DNA of 64,000 nucleotides from Bradyrhizobium sp. AUGA SZCCT0283. Lineage in GTDB: Bacteria > Pseudomonadota > Alphaproteobacteria > Rhizobiales > Xanthobacteraceae. Under the pieces are notes generated by a model. It had not been told where the DNA came from. It saw nothing but the letters and a program-made list of their open reading frames with translations, and made no database searches. The stretch covers positions 62,001-126,000 of the forward strand of contig NZ_JAFCLU010000012.1 in assembly GCF_018130385.1 (NCBI RefSeq), read 5' to 3'. The translations under genes were made by a program, and so were the position numbers. Positions 18,324-27,119 of this stretch are shown here, piece after piece; the stretch's first letter is position 1, and each line of letters begins with the position of its first letter.

Positions 18324-18908
18324 TCACGCCATCCTGTTGACGTCATCGTCCGCGCGAGCGGATGATCCGGTACGCCGCGATAGGTCAAATCCGTGCTGCA
18401 ACAGCCATTCGTGCAGGCGAGAGGAGCCAATTGGGCATTCCTCCGCCAAGCCTCCTGCAAAGCCGCGCCACTGTTCAATGTTACGATAGGGAACACCGAC
18501 GACAATCGGTACGCCGAGCTGCACTGCGTCGGAGAGCGTTTCGCGCAATCCCCGGCCCTCAGCCTCGAGTTTTCCGAATTTGTTGATGATCAAGAGATCT
18601 GGTTCGCTTTCGAGAGATGAAGAGAGCAGGCCAGCGGCCTCCAATAATGCCCCCCGATCCATTCGACACCCTCGCGCTTCCTTTCCGCGATCCTCAGAAA
18701 TTTGCAGGACAATTCCTGAGGCCAGCTCCTCAACCTCCATGTCACACCTTGTCCGGTCGCGGATGAATTTGTTGTGCTGAACTATCCCCGCCACAGCGAT
18801 ACCCGCGTCACGAATCTTGTAGCCGAGATCAGAAATTATTCGATCAGCGGCAAGGCCGTCAGAATAAACAATCGCGAGGATCGGATACGGTGTTGGCGCG
18901 ACGATCAT
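18324..18908 (-). CDS. DUF2478 protein next to arsenite oxidase
   Basis: The 194-residue protein begins MIVAPTPYPILAIVYSDG. It has the conserved DUF2478 block: GCRMDRGALLEAAGLLSSSLESEPDLLIINKFGKLEAEGRGLRETL and a C-terminal WRGFAGGLAEE. DUF2478 proteins are P-loop-NTPase-like and are often found with molybdenum transport or molybdoenzyme genes. Their biochemical role is unknown. Here it is the last gene of the aio cluster, 74 bases after aioA, suggesting a part in cofactor supply or maturation; that is inference. The end lies seven bases from the smc stop, convergent. Confidence 0.85.
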   Translation of the reverse strand: MIVAPTPYPILAIVYSDGLAADRIISDLGYKIRDAGIAVAGIVQHNKFIRDRTRCDMEVEELASGIVLQISEDRGKEARGCRMDRGALLEAAGLLSSSLESEPDLLIINKFGKLEAEGRGLRETLSDAVQLGVPIVVGVPYRNIEQWRGFAGGLAEECPIGSSRLHEWLLQHGFDLSRRTGSSARADDDVNRMA

Positions 18909-18935
18909 TTCAAGACCTCATCATCTGCTTCCGAC

Positions 18936-18964
18936 CCCACCGTGCGGCCATGCCGCCCGGTGGG
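18936..18964 (-). terminator. hairpin between aioA and the DUF2478 gene
   Basis: CCCACCG / CGGTGGG (7 bp), a single T·C mismatch, then GCGGC / GCCGC (5 bp) around a CAT loop make a stable hairpin in the 74-base gap. There is no T-run on the minus strand after it. It may attenuate or protect the aioBA message before the DUF2478 gene. Confidence 0.5.
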
Positions 18965-18982
18965 AATTTCGTATTGAGGCAA

Positions 18983-21511
18983 TCACGCCTTGTACTCTGG
19001 GGTCTTGAAAGATAGCCGTTTTGTCGTCTCCGATGCCGAGGCGATTTTCCGGATATCAGCCCATGTCTGCTTGTAGTTTGGGATGATGAGTTCGTTGACG
19101 CCGGCATTGACGACGTTGCCCTGAACCCCGGTCGGGAAAGCAAACAGCATGAACGTCTGGTTTCGCTTTGCCGAGGGGGTCGGCTGCACCATGGCCTGCG
19201 TCGAACCGGCATCGTTGAAGACTTCGACGATGTCCCCTGCGGCCAAACTCAAATCCTTCATGTCGGCAGGGTTCATTTCAATGAAGGGGTAGGGCATGCG
19301 ATCCATGACGAAGTCGTTGTACTGGTCCATGAACGCATTTTGCCAGACCAGGTTCGTTCGACCGTTATTGACGAGGAACCGGTGTTTGGCCTTCTGCTCC
19401 GCCTTGCCTGCCGCCTGCAGGCCGCGCCAGGGCGTCGCCATAAAGAACGCCTTGCCGTCCTTGGTGGAGAACTTGCCGTCGGTGTAGAGACGCTTCGTTC
19501 CGACGATCTTTCCATCCGTAAAGGCTGTCGCCGGCTCCTGGAAGCCATTGTTGCCCATAACCTTCAGCTTGGCGTAGGTGACGTGCTCGCCGCCCTTTTC
19601 GTGCTTGGCATAGCCGTCCATGAAGGCATCTTCTTCTGTTTTCCAGTCGAAGCCCTTGAACTGGTCGGCGTAAGCTGCCTTGCCCTGTTCGCGGAGAACA
19701 CGCTCCATGTTGTTGGCAAGGCGCGCGGCGATGAGGCAGTCGGGCATAGCGTTGCCGGGCGGGTCCATGTAACGCTCGGTGAGCCGCATGCGCCGCTCGC
19801 CGTTCATTGACGTCAGGTTCATTTCGCCCGAAACCGCCGCAGGCAGCCAGACGTGAGAAGCCTGACCGATCTGCGTCGGTACGATGTCGACGTCGACCGA
19901 GAACAGCCCGCCTTGCCTGATCGCGACCATGATGGCGTCGACCATCGCCTTGCGGTCGCCCCATGGCACAGTGTTCATGGCGTCTTTCACCATGTCCGTG
20001 CGGCGCTTGTAGATTTGCTTCAGCTTGAGGGCGTTCAAGGTCGTCTTGTAGTGATCGCAGGCCCAGATGTGATGAATGCCGCCGCGGCCTTCGATCAGGA
20101 GTTTGTCGACATAGGCAGCCGGACGCCCGACATGGGCATCCGATGGACGCGAGTAGCCCTCCTGGTGGCCTCCAAGCCGAACTACGCCGCCGCCGGGACG
20201 CCCGACGTTACCGGTCGCAAGCGCCAGATTCACGATCGCGCCATTGGTGCGGTAGTTGTCGTTGCCCCAGATGATGCCTTTCTCGTAGCCGAGCATGGTG
20301 CGACGGCGCTTGCCGCCGGCTTTGGGTTCGGCAATCCACTGGGCCGCCTTGACGATGTCCTCGGCCTTGAGCCCCGTGGTCTTGGCCGCGTCCTCGATCG
20401 ACGTCCGGTTCGCCGCCAGGGCCGATGCAAAGTCGGCAAGGGGTTGATCGCTCGGCACGCCACCCGGGCGCGAGATCAGCGCCGCACCCTGTGCAGCAGG
20501 CAGCGTGCTGGCTGCGATGAACGCGTTATCGATCCAGCCCTTGTCGGCAATGTAGGTCAGCAAAGCGTTGAACAGGACAAGATCCGTCCCCGGTTCGAGC
20601 GCGAGATGCAACACCTTCTCCTTGCCCGCTTCCGCTTCGCAGGCCGCAACGGTCACTGTCCGGCGCGGGTCGATGATGATGATTCGGCCGGCCTCGACCG
20701 ACTCGTCCGGGAACTCCTTTTTCTTCTTGTCGACTGACGTGCCACGAAGATTTGGTACCCAGTGGTTCAGGAAGTAGTTGGTCTGGGTCTCGAGCGGGTT
20801 AGTGCCGATGGCGACGATCGTATCGGCAAGCTCGGCGTCCTCGTAGCAGTTATTGAGTTCGCCAACACCCATGTCGCGAGTAGCATGCACTTCGGAGTTA
20901 TAGGCCGGACGGTTGTGGATGCGAACGTTCTTGACCTTCATCGCACCGAAATAGAGCTTTCCAGTGCCCCAGGTATTTTCATAGCCGCCGGCGGAGCCGC
21001 CGTGGTCGAACATCGAAACGAACAGGCCATCCTCGCCTTGCTCGTTGATCACTGCCGAAGTTACGCGGGCAACCAGATCCAGCGCGTCATCCCAGCTTGT
21101 CGGCTGCATTGAACCATAGCGCCAAACCATCGGGTCGGTAAGGCGTTGCAGCTGCGTGCCTCGTTGCTGCGAGGTGTGGTTCTCGGCCATGCGCGTGCCG
21201 CGGATCGAGCCGAGCCCGGAATTTACGACGCAATTGACGTCCGGTTTGATGACGAGTTGGACGTCCTCGCCGTTCTGCTTGACGATGTTGTACATCGATG
21301 GCGAATACCACGCAGGCGTCTCCGCACCTTGTTGCTTGGACAGATCGACACCGAACTTGTTCGACTTGGCATCGAATCCGCCTTGCTTGTTGATCGGCCA
21401 CGTATAAGCCTTGTAACCGCAGCCGACGATGCAGTAGTGGCATGTGACATTGTGTTCCTTCGCATCAGCCGGAACGATCGGCAGGCGATCGACTTGTCGC
21501 TTAAAGGTCAT
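18983..21511 (-). CDS. aioA: arsenite oxidase large (molybdenum) subunit AioA
   Basis: The 842-residue protein oxidises arsenite to arsenate at a bis-molybdopterin molybdenum centre. Near the N-terminus Cys24, Cys27 and Cys31 in NVTCHYCIVGCGY bind the [3Fe-4S] cluster, with Ser in NSGLGSIRG in place of a fourth Cys, as in known AioA. Active-site and cofactor stretches such as FDHGGSAGGYENTWGTGK, RIHNRPAYNSEVHATRDMG, MNLTSMNGERRMRLTERYMDPPG and GFDWKTEEDAF align along the full length with characterised AioA proteins. There is no signal peptide; export would use AioB's twin-arginine signal. The gene starts 12 bases after aioB. Confidence 0.97.
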   Translation of the reverse strand: MTFKRQVDRLPIVPADAKEHNVTCHYCIVGCGYKAYTWPINKQGGFDAKSNKFGVDLSKQQGAETPAWYSPSMYNIVKQNGEDVQLVIKPDVNCVVNSGLGSIRGTRMAENHTSQQRGTQLQRLTDPMVWRYGSMQPTSWDDALDLVARVTSAVINEQGEDGLFVSMFDHGGSAGGYENTWGTGKLYFGAMKVKNVRIHNRPAYNSEVHATRDMGVGELNNCYEDAELADTIVAIGTNPLETQTNYFLNHWVPNLRGTSVDKKKKEFPDESVEAGRIIIIDPRRTVTVAACEAEAGKEKVLHLALEPGTDLVLFNALLTYIADKGWIDNAFIAASTLPAAQGAALISRPGGVPSDQPLADFASALAANRTSIEDAAKTTGLKAEDIVKAAQWIAEPKAGGKRRRTMLGYEKGIIWGNDNYRTNGAIVNLALATGNVGRPGGGVVRLGGHQEGYSRPSDAHVGRPAAYVDKLLIEGRGGIHHIWACDHYKTTLNALKLKQIYKRRTDMVKDAMNTVPWGDRKAMVDAIMVAIRQGGLFSVDVDIVPTQIGQASHVWLPAAVSGEMNLTSMNGERRMRLTERYMDPPGNAMPDCLIAARLANNMERVLREQGKAAYADQFKGFDWKTEEDAFMDGYAKHEKGGEHVTYAKLKVMGNNGFQEPATAFTDGKIVGTKRLYTDGKFSTKDGKAFFMATPWRGLQAAGKAEQKAKHRFLVNNGRTNLVWQNAFMDQYNDFVMDRMPYPFIEMNPADMKDLSLAAGDIVEVFNDAGSTQAMVQPTPSAKRNQTFMLFAFPTGVQGNVVNAGVNELIIPNYKQTWADIRKIASASETTKRLSFKTPEYKA

Positions 21512-21523
21512 CGATTCCTCCCG

Positions 21524-22045
21524 TCAAAGCACATTGGACAGCCGGCCATAGAGAAGCTCATCGACGCCATCGGCGTAGATGTCTCCCTTGCCGTCGACAC
21601 GAAGCTGGTATTGCGCGAGGTTCTGGGTGGCGTGCCCCCAGATCTGCTGGCCGCCTTTCTCGCAGTCGTACCGGCCGTAATGCCCTGGACAATTCAGCGT
21701 TCTGTCCTCTTTCGAGTAGTTCAACGGAAATCCCTTGTGCGGACATACGGTTGAGAAGCCGACGATATCGCCGTCAGGACCTATGCCGCCCGGCACGCGC
21801 GTTCCGAGTTTGATCAGGACGCCCGGCGCGTCCTTGTCCGGATAGGTTACTTCGAGCGGCTCGTTGACCTTGAGCTGCGATACGCTTGCCAGCCGGTTCG
21901 ACGGATAATTGACCCGTGCGGTGGTGGGGGCGGCGTCGGCTTCGGTTGGCAGGATCGTCGTTGCTGCCGCGCCAGCTGCGGCGATTCCGGCTCCGCTCAG
22001 AAATCGGCGGCGGCCGGCGTCGACTAGGTTGCTACACCCCTTCAT
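21524..22045 (-). CDS. aioB: arsenite oxidase small (Rieske) subunit AioB
   Basis: The 173-residue protein has a twin-arginine signal, GRRRFLSGAGIAAAGAAATT, that would carry the folded AioAB complex to the periplasm. The Rieske [2Fe-2S] ligands are in CPHKGFPLNY and CPGHYGRYD. The extra cysteines that form a disulfide in bc1-type Rieske proteins are replaced by Phe and Gly. The start at 22045 has a purine-rich site and fits the signal peptide; a longer frame upstream crosses the promoter and is rejected. It passes electrons from AioA to a c-type cytochrome. Confidence 0.95.
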   Translation of the reverse strand: MKGCSNLVDAGRRRFLSGAGIAAAGAAATTILPTEADAAPTTARVNYPSNRLASVSQLKVNEPLEVTYPDKDAPGVLIKLGTRVPGGIGPDGDIVGFSTVCPHKGFPLNYSKEDRTLNCPGHYGRYDCEKGGQQIWGHATQNLAQYQLRVDGKGDIYADGVDELLYGRLSNVL

Positions 22046-22088
22046 ATGGTTTCCCTCCCGGAGATAATTATTTGACGCACGTTTCCTC

Positions 22089-22105
22089 TGCAGGAGGCGG
22101 GCCAA
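22089..22105 (-). promoter_or_regulatory. sigma-54 (-24/-12) promoter of aioBA
   Basis: Read on the minus strand the sequence is TTGGCCCGCCTCCTGCA. It has GG and GC exactly ten bases apart, as in the consensus TTGGCACG-N4-TTGCA, with only a few mismatches (A to C at the fifth conserved base). Transcription would start near 22078, giving a leader of about 33 bases to the aioB ATG. Known aioBA operons are sigma-54 dependent and AioR-activated. Confidence 0.75.
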
Positions 22106-22168
22106 TTTGAAAATGTGAGAGAAATCAGTGACTGCGTGCGCAATTGGCCGGTGCCGCTGCGCGAAGGT

Positions 22169-22217
22169 GTTCGGCAATCCGAACATGCTGCAACGCCGTT
22201 TGTTCGGAAGTCCGACG
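22169..22217 (-). promoter_or_regulatory. two tandem 16-bp dyads, candidate AioR activator sites
   Basis: GTTCGG-N4-CCGAAC is a perfect dyad at 22169-22184. A second copy, GTTCGG-N4-CCGACG, is at 22202-22217. Their centres are 33 bases apart, about three helical turns, and lie roughly 98 and 131 bases upstream of the predicted start. On the minus strand they share the core TCGGAYTKCCGAAC. Such paired dyads are typical sites for a sigma-54 enhancer-binding protein; AioR is encoded next door. Confidence 0.7.
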
Positions 22218-22317
22218 CGATTCTGTATTGGACGCTGCGCGACAAAGCACCGCTGGCTCCGAGGCGCCGACAAGATGTCAAGACGGACTGATTGATTTCT
22301 TCCGAACCCGGCGGGGC

Positions 22318-23637
22318 CTATGTTTCCGCGCTCAATCCGAGGCGGCGCATCTTCTCCCAAAGGGTCGTGCGCCCAATTCCAAGGAGTTTTGAGGCGGCCC
22401 CGACTTCGCCGCCAGTTGCTGCCAGCGCGCGGAGGATGTGGCGCTTCTCCGCGCTCTGGCGGATGTCCTCAAGAGATCCCATTTGCAAAGCCAAGGCGCT
22501 ATCGTCGCTCTGTTCCGGAAACAGATCGCCAGGCATTACCCATTGTCCCAGTCCGAGCACGACAGCTCGTTCCATCCTGTTGCGCAGCTCACGAATGTTA
22601 CCTGGCCAGCCGTAGGACAACGCAGCTTCTTCCGCCAGACTACTGATTCCCTTCAATGACGTTTCCACCCGGCTCGCACTTTCCGCGAAAAAGCGCTCCA
22701 TGAGCCAGGGAATATCCTGCAAACGCTCCCTGAGGGGCGGAGTTCTTACCGAAACAACATTGATGCGGTAGTAAAGGTCTTCACGAAACCGGCCGGCCGA
22801 TACCAGCTTGGGAAGATCCGCGTTCGTGGCGGCGACCAGGCGCCCCTTGAACGGGACCGGCCGCTCGCCGCCAATGCGAAAGAAGGACTTGTCTTCGATA
22901 AGGCGCAGCAGCTTGGCCTGAAGTTCGGACCTGAGTTCGCCGATTTCATCCAGGAAAAGAATGCCTTCTCCGGCCCGTTCGGCATAGCCGAGATGTCGCT
23001 GGGACGCCCCGGTGAATGCTCCCTTCTCATGGCCGAGCAGCTCGCTTTCCAGCAATTCTCCGGGAATCGCCGCGCAATTCACGGCCATGAAGGGCCGATC
23101 GCCGGTACTGGACATGGCATGGAGAAACCTGGCTGCAACTTCCTTTCCGCTCCCGGTTTCTCCGGTTATGAGCACCGTCGAATTCAGCTTGGCTATCCGC
23201 GTCAGAAGCCGCTCAAGGTCTTTTATGGCTGGCGCGAGTCCAAGAACGTGGCTTCCCGTCGCTAGCCTTGGGCTCATCAATTCGCCAAGACGGACAAGGA
23301 AGTCGTCAATCTCGAACGGCTTCGTAAAGTAGTCGGCTGCACCTGCGCGCATCAACCGTACAGCCTGATCGATATCACTGTAGCCTGTGATGAAAACGAA
23401 GGGAGGCGAGCCGGAGGAACGAGCCGCCTCGCGAAAGAGATCCTCACCGCTGACGTCGGGGAGCCGGATATCACAGACGATTGCGTCGAACTTGTTGGAT
23501 GACATTTCCCTGGCGGCATCTCTTCCGCGCTGCCACCATTTCACCGTCACGCCTTCAAGGGAGAGACGTTGGACGATGCTTTCGCCCATGATCTGATCGT
23601 CCTCAACGAGGCCTATCACACGTTCACTAAGCGACAT
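22318..23637 (-). CDS. aioR: sigma-54 response regulator AioR
   Basis: The 439-residue NtrC-type activator has a receiver domain with acidic VEDD (11-14), phosphoacceptor Asp56, Thr84 and Lys106. The AAA+ domain follows, with Walker A GETGSGKE (159-166), the sigma-54-contacting GAFTGA loop (206-211) and Walker B ILFLDE (226-231). A C-terminal Fis-type helix-turn-helix (about 415-439) completes it. Its position between aioS and aioB, and the sigma-54 promoter of aioB, identify it as AioR. The start overlaps the end of aioS by 11 bases. The 272-base gap to aioB carries the promoter and dyads. Confidence 0.94.
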   Translation of the reverse strand: MSLSERVIGLVEDDQIMGESIVQRLSLEGVTVKWWQRGRDAAREMSSNKFDAIVCDIRLPDVSGEDLFREAARSSGSPPFVFITGYSDIDQAVRLMRAGAADYFTKPFEIDDFLVRLGELMSPRLATGSHVLGLAPAIKDLERLLTRIAKLNSTVLITGETGSGKEVAARFLHAMSSTGDRPFMAVNCAAIPGELLESELLGHEKGAFTGASQRHLGYAERAGEGILFLDEIGELRSELQAKLLRLIEDKSFFRIGGERPVPFKGRLVAATNADLPKLVSAGRFREDLYYRINVVSVRTPPLRERLQDIPWLMERFFAESASRVETSLKGISSLAEEAALSYGWPGNIRELRNRMERAVVLGLGQWVMPGDLFPEQSDDSALALQMGSLEDIRQSAEKRHILRALAATGGEVGAASKLLGIGRTTLWEKMRRLGLSAET

Positions 23638-25075
23638 TGGATAGCTCCTCTACCTGTGGGATCGGTATGTCGAGCTTCACGGCGGTGCCGCCGGAATCCG
23701 GATGTTCCACTACAATCTGGCCGTTAAGGTCGGCGATGAGTCGGCTGACGGTCCAAAGGCCCAACCCTCCACCGTCGAGCGGGGGACGCGCACCGGAGCG
23801 GCCTGTGAGAACCTCCACCTCGCGGGAGGGCAAACCAGGTCCGCGGTCAATGACGGCAATCGCCAGTCGCTTACCGATAGTTTCCGCTGATACGCGCACC
23901 TCCGATCCTTCGGGCGCCGCTGCGACGGCGTTGAGGATCAGATTCAGCACAGCCTGACGGATTGGCGTGCTCGGCAGGCGAATGTCGCCGGTCAAAATAT
24001 TGAAGATGATGATTTTCACGGATTTCCGTCTCGCTTCAGAGCCAATCAGCAAGCCCAAATCATCGATGTCCGCAGGTGAAAGGTCTCGCATGACGGCGTC
24101 TGTGCGATAGATCGTCAGCGTTGTCCGGACGACGTCACGGATGCCGACCAGGCCGCGCTCTAACAACCCTAAACTGCCGTCGCGAACGCTGCTCAAGTGC
24201 CCATGAGACCTGAGCGTGGCAAGCGCATTGAACAGTCCGCCGAGCGGGTTGTTGATCTCGTGCGCTAAGGCGGAAGCAAGTCGGCCGAGGCTACCGAGAC
24301 GCTTCTCTTCGGCGAGCCGCTTTCCCATCTCCTCCCGTTCCTTCATCGACCGGACCAAAGCATTGTAGCCCCGGAACAATCGTCCAAATTCGCCTCTGGT
24401 TGCTGACACCACCGCCTCGGGGATTGGCACCGCCAAGGTTTCGCGAGCGACGCCCAGATGCTCGGACAGAATGCGGACCGGTCGCATCATTCGCGCCACC
24501 AGGAACCAGCCGGCAGCCGCGAGCAAGATCGTCAGCGCTCCATTGGTCAATGCAAGCGCAATCACAACGTCGCGCCGCTCCGCGGCGAGATGGCTGGTAT
24601 CAAACGTCGCATAGATGATACCGGCGATTCGACCGGGATATGACAATACGCGCACCGCTTTCGCGCTATCCGCTCCGGCATTGAAGCGAAAGCTTGCCGA
24701 CTCCGAACTTATGCTGTGTTCGGGTGGAATGGTCGATGCAACAGGATGACGCTTTGGATCTGATGCTGCGATTACGGCGCCGTCGGCATTGGTCACGATC
24801 GTCTCTATCGGATGCAGACTCTTATTGGTCGTTTGCGCTCGTGCAATCGCATCGTAGATTTCCCAATTGTCCTCTCGCAGTATCGATGGAGCGATCGCCG
24901 ATGACAGACCGTCAAGGTAACTTTGCGACAATTCGATGAGGTGCCGCTCTTGGGACTCAGTAAGACGTGAAAGAACCCGCTCGGACAAAACGAGTCCCAC
25001 CAAAATCATCAACGCAGCGACGGCGAGGGGAACTTTCACTGTGATTGGCCAGGAGCGGTCGAGGAAAATGCTCAT
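23627..25075 (-). CDS. aioS: arsenite-responsive sensor histidine kinase AioS
   Basis: From the ATG at 25075 the kinase is 482 residues. Two membrane helices (about 12-30 and 171-195) flank a periplasmic sensor domain of about 140 residues. A HAMP-like linker follows, then the phosphoacceptor His272 in ALAHEINNPLGGL, and an HATPase domain with LNLILNAVAAA (N box), DRGPGLP and GGGLGLWTV. It is expected to phosphorylate AioR when AioX binds arsenite. The start lies five bases after the aioX stop; a longer frame overlaps aioX and is rejected. Confidence 0.93.
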   Translation of the reverse strand: MSIFLDRSWPITVKVPLAVAALMILVGLVLSERVLSRLTESQERHLIELSQSYLDGLSSAIAPSILREDNWEIYDAIARAQTTNKSLHPIETIVTNADGAVIAASDPKRHPVASTIPPEHSISSESASFRFNAGADSAKAVRVLSYPGRIAGIIYATFDTSHLAAERRDVVIALALTNGALTILLAAAGWFLVARMMRPVRILSEHLGVARETLAVPIPEAVVSATRGEFGRLFRGYNALVRSMKEREEMGKRLAEEKRLGSLGRLASALAHEINNPLGGLFNALATLRSHGHLSSVRDGSLGLLERGLVGIRDVVRTTLTIYRTDAVMRDLSPADIDDLGLLIGSEARRKSVKIIIFNILTGDIRLPSTPIRQAVLNLILNAVAAAPEGSEVRVSAETIGKRLAIAVIDRGPGLPSREVEVLTGRSGARPPLDGGGLGLWTVSRLIADLNGQIVVEHPDSGGTAVKLDIPIPQVEELSNVA

Positions 25076-25080
25076 GGAAA

Positions 25081-25968
25081 TCACCCAGCCGCCGTAACAA
25101 GCGCCGCCTTCGATGCAATTGCGTCGAATGAAGCAGGATCTTCCGCTCCGAAACCATCCAAACGGAGCATCCTCAAAACGGCGCGACCTTCGTCGTCCTT
25201 GTGCATTTCCCAAAGAGCTTTAGTGAGAGCTTCGAGGCGCATTTGATCGACCGGTACCCTTGGAGCTGCTATTGGCGGAAAGCCCAGCCATTCTGACGCT
25301 TTCAGAATTCGAGTACCCGCGGTCACCTTGGGCTCAAGCTCGGCAACGACCTCGTAAACGTAACCGTCGACGGATCCCGAGCCCGCAAGTCCCGACGCCA
25401 CCGCCCGGATCACATTGCGATGACCGTAGGTGAAAAACGTCTTCGCAAAGAACGTTTCTGGCCTAAGATGACGCTCGGCGAGAGCCGCCCGCGTGACGAG
25501 AAAACCTGAATTGGAGTCAGGGTCAGAAAACGCGTGAATATCACCGCGCAGGTCAAGAATTCCGCTGCCTTTCCGATCCCGGTCGACAATCAGATAAGAT
25601 TGATAGAGCGGCTTGTGATGCCAAAGCGGGACCGCGACAAGCTGAAGTTCTGCCCGGTGCGCGACATATGGAAATCCGCAAATCCAGGCCGCATCAAGTT
25701 GGCCCGAGGTAAGCAGGGCTGTGATTTCCTGATAGGTGCGTCGCGTAACGAGAGAAACGGGGTATCCAGTCGCCCGCAGCAGATAAGATTGCAGCCGCCC
25801 AAGGAGTTCGAGGTCGTTAGTGAGAAAAACAGGAGTGAGGCCAAACCGAAGGGGTCCGTTGGCCGCAGTTCTTGTTGCGGCGCCGCCAAACGCCGACGCA
25901 AGCACGGCAGATGCAGTTGCTCTGAGCAATTCACGTCTGTCCAGCCGATGGTTCAGACCAACGCCCAT
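25081..25968 (-). CDS. aioX: periplasmic arsenite-binding protein AioX
   Basis: The 295-residue protein has an N-terminal export signal (RRELLRATASAVLASAFGGAA, twin-arginine-like) and a PhnD/phosphonate-binding-type fold with GLTPVFLTNDLELLGRL, TRRTYQEITALLTSGQLDAAWICGFPYV and DPDSNSGFLVTRAAL. It has a single cysteine, Cys97 in AAWICGF, which corresponds in position to the cysteine that binds arsenite in characterised AioX proteins. AioX presents arsenite to AioS. The gene starts the aioXSR operon; the ATG has a GGGGAGG ribosome site. Confidence 0.93.
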   Translation of the reverse strand: MGVGLNHRLDRRELLRATASAVLASAFGGAATRTAANGPLRFGLTPVFLTNDLELLGRLQSYLLRATGYPVSLVTRRTYQEITALLTSGQLDAAWICGFPYVAHRAELQLVAVPLWHHKPLYQSYLIVDRDRKGSGILDLRGDIHAFSDPDSNSGFLVTRAALAERHLRPETFFAKTFFTYGHRNVIRAVASGLAGSGSVDGYVYEVVAELEPKVTAGTRILKASEWLGFPPIAAPRVPVDQMRLEALTKALWEMHKDDEGRAVLRMLRLDGFGAEDPASFDAIASKAALVTAAG

Positions 25969-26130
25969 GACCTCCCCATGTCGTTTGTTTGCATTTTTAC
26001 GATCTTAGCGCGGTTTCAAAGGTCGCGAAACAAGCGTATCTACGGCCCCGGCACAGAGCTGGTGGCGGGCCTGCCCTGTTCTCACGGCTTACCCGATGGC
26101 CCGTTTTCGCGACGGGCTAACAACGGATAG

Positions 26131-27099
26131 ATGATCTCGCCCGACCTCCCTGCCGAACTGAAAGCCGCGCTCGACGGCAAGCTGCGGGGCTTTTCGCGCA
26201 GCGACGCCGCCGGCCGCGCCGCGTCGATTTCGAAAACCTATCGCGACGGCGGCGGCTCCGGCGGCATCAGGTCGGAGACCGATGCACTGGCCTATGCGCT
26301 GGCGCGGATGCCCGCGACCTATGCCGCGGTCACGGCCAGCCTGAACGCGCTGGTCGAGATCAGGCCGGACTTTGCCCCGACAAACCTGCTCGATGTCGGC
26401 GCCGGGCCGGGCACGGCCACGTGGGCTGCGGCCGAAACCTTCCCGTCGCTGCAGGATTTTACGCTGCTCGACGCCAACGACGCCTTGCGCGCGCTGGCGC
26501 TCGGCCTCGTCGCCGACAGCTTTCGCCTGCGTGACCTCAACTACGAACGCGGAGAAGCGCGCGCTGCCCTGACCAGAGCGGATACGGCCGATCTTGTCGT
26601 GGCGAGCTACATGATCGGCGAAATCAGCGATGGCGAGCGACGCGCACTCACTGAGCTGATGTGGGAAAGGACCCGCGACACGCTGCTCGTGGTCGAACCC
26701 GGCACGCCTGCCGGCTATGCCCGGATCATCGCGTTGCGTGAGCGGCTGATCGCGTTGGGCGCACACGTCGCCGCCCCCTGCCCGCACGACGGCAAATGCC
26801 CGCTGCAGCCGCCGGACTGGTGCCATTTCACCCAGCGCCTGCAGCGCTCCCGTGCGCATAAGCAGGTCAAGGGCGCGGAGCTGCCCTTCGAGGATGAGAA
26901 GTTCACCTATGTCGCGCTGACGCGCGCGGCGGTTGCACAGCGTCCCGCGCGCGTGCTGACTCAACCGGCCGTCAGCAAGGTCGAAATAGCAGCGAAGCTC
27001 TGCACTCCGGAAGGTCTCGCCCTCACAAAGGTGCCTCGCCGCGCCAAGGCGGATTACGCCGCCGCCCGGCGTTGGCGGTGGGGCGATGCCGTTAATTGA
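26131..27099 (+). CDS. Rsm22-type small-ribosomal-subunit methyltransferase
   Basis: The 322-residue protein has a Rossmann methyltransferase core: LLDVGAGPGTATWAAAETFPSL (AdoMet loop), LLDANDALRALAL and LVVASYMIGEIS. A C-terminal Cys-rich signature CPHDGKCPLQPPDWCHF follows, characteristic of the Rsm22 family and able to bind an iron-sulfur cluster. The eukaryotic member works in mitochondrial small-subunit maturation; the bacterial role is not settled. It lies next to the aio island, which probably inserted between it and smc. Confidence 0.9.
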   Translation: MISPDLPAELKAALDGKLRGFSRSDAAGRAASISKTYRDGGGSGGIRSETDALAYALARMPATYAAVTASLNALVEIRPDFAPTNLLDVGAGPGTATWAAAETFPSLQDFTLLDANDALRALALGLVADSFRLRDLNYERGEARAALTRADTADLVVASYMIGEISDGERRALTELMWERTRDTLLVVEPGTPAGYARIIALRERLIALGAHVAAPCPHDGKCPLQPPDWCHFTQRLQRSRAHKQVKGAELPFEDEKFTYVALTRAAVAQRPARVLTQPAVSKVEIAAKLCTPEGLALTKVPRRAKADYAAARRWRWGDAVN

Positions 27100-27119
27100 C
27101 CCGGAATCTCAAGATTATC

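Noticed and set aside
22140-22156. Second sigma-54-like site (CGGCAC...TTGC on the minus strand)
   Set aside because: The GG to GC distance is 12, not 10, so it is unlikely to work; the site at 22089-22105 has the right spacing.
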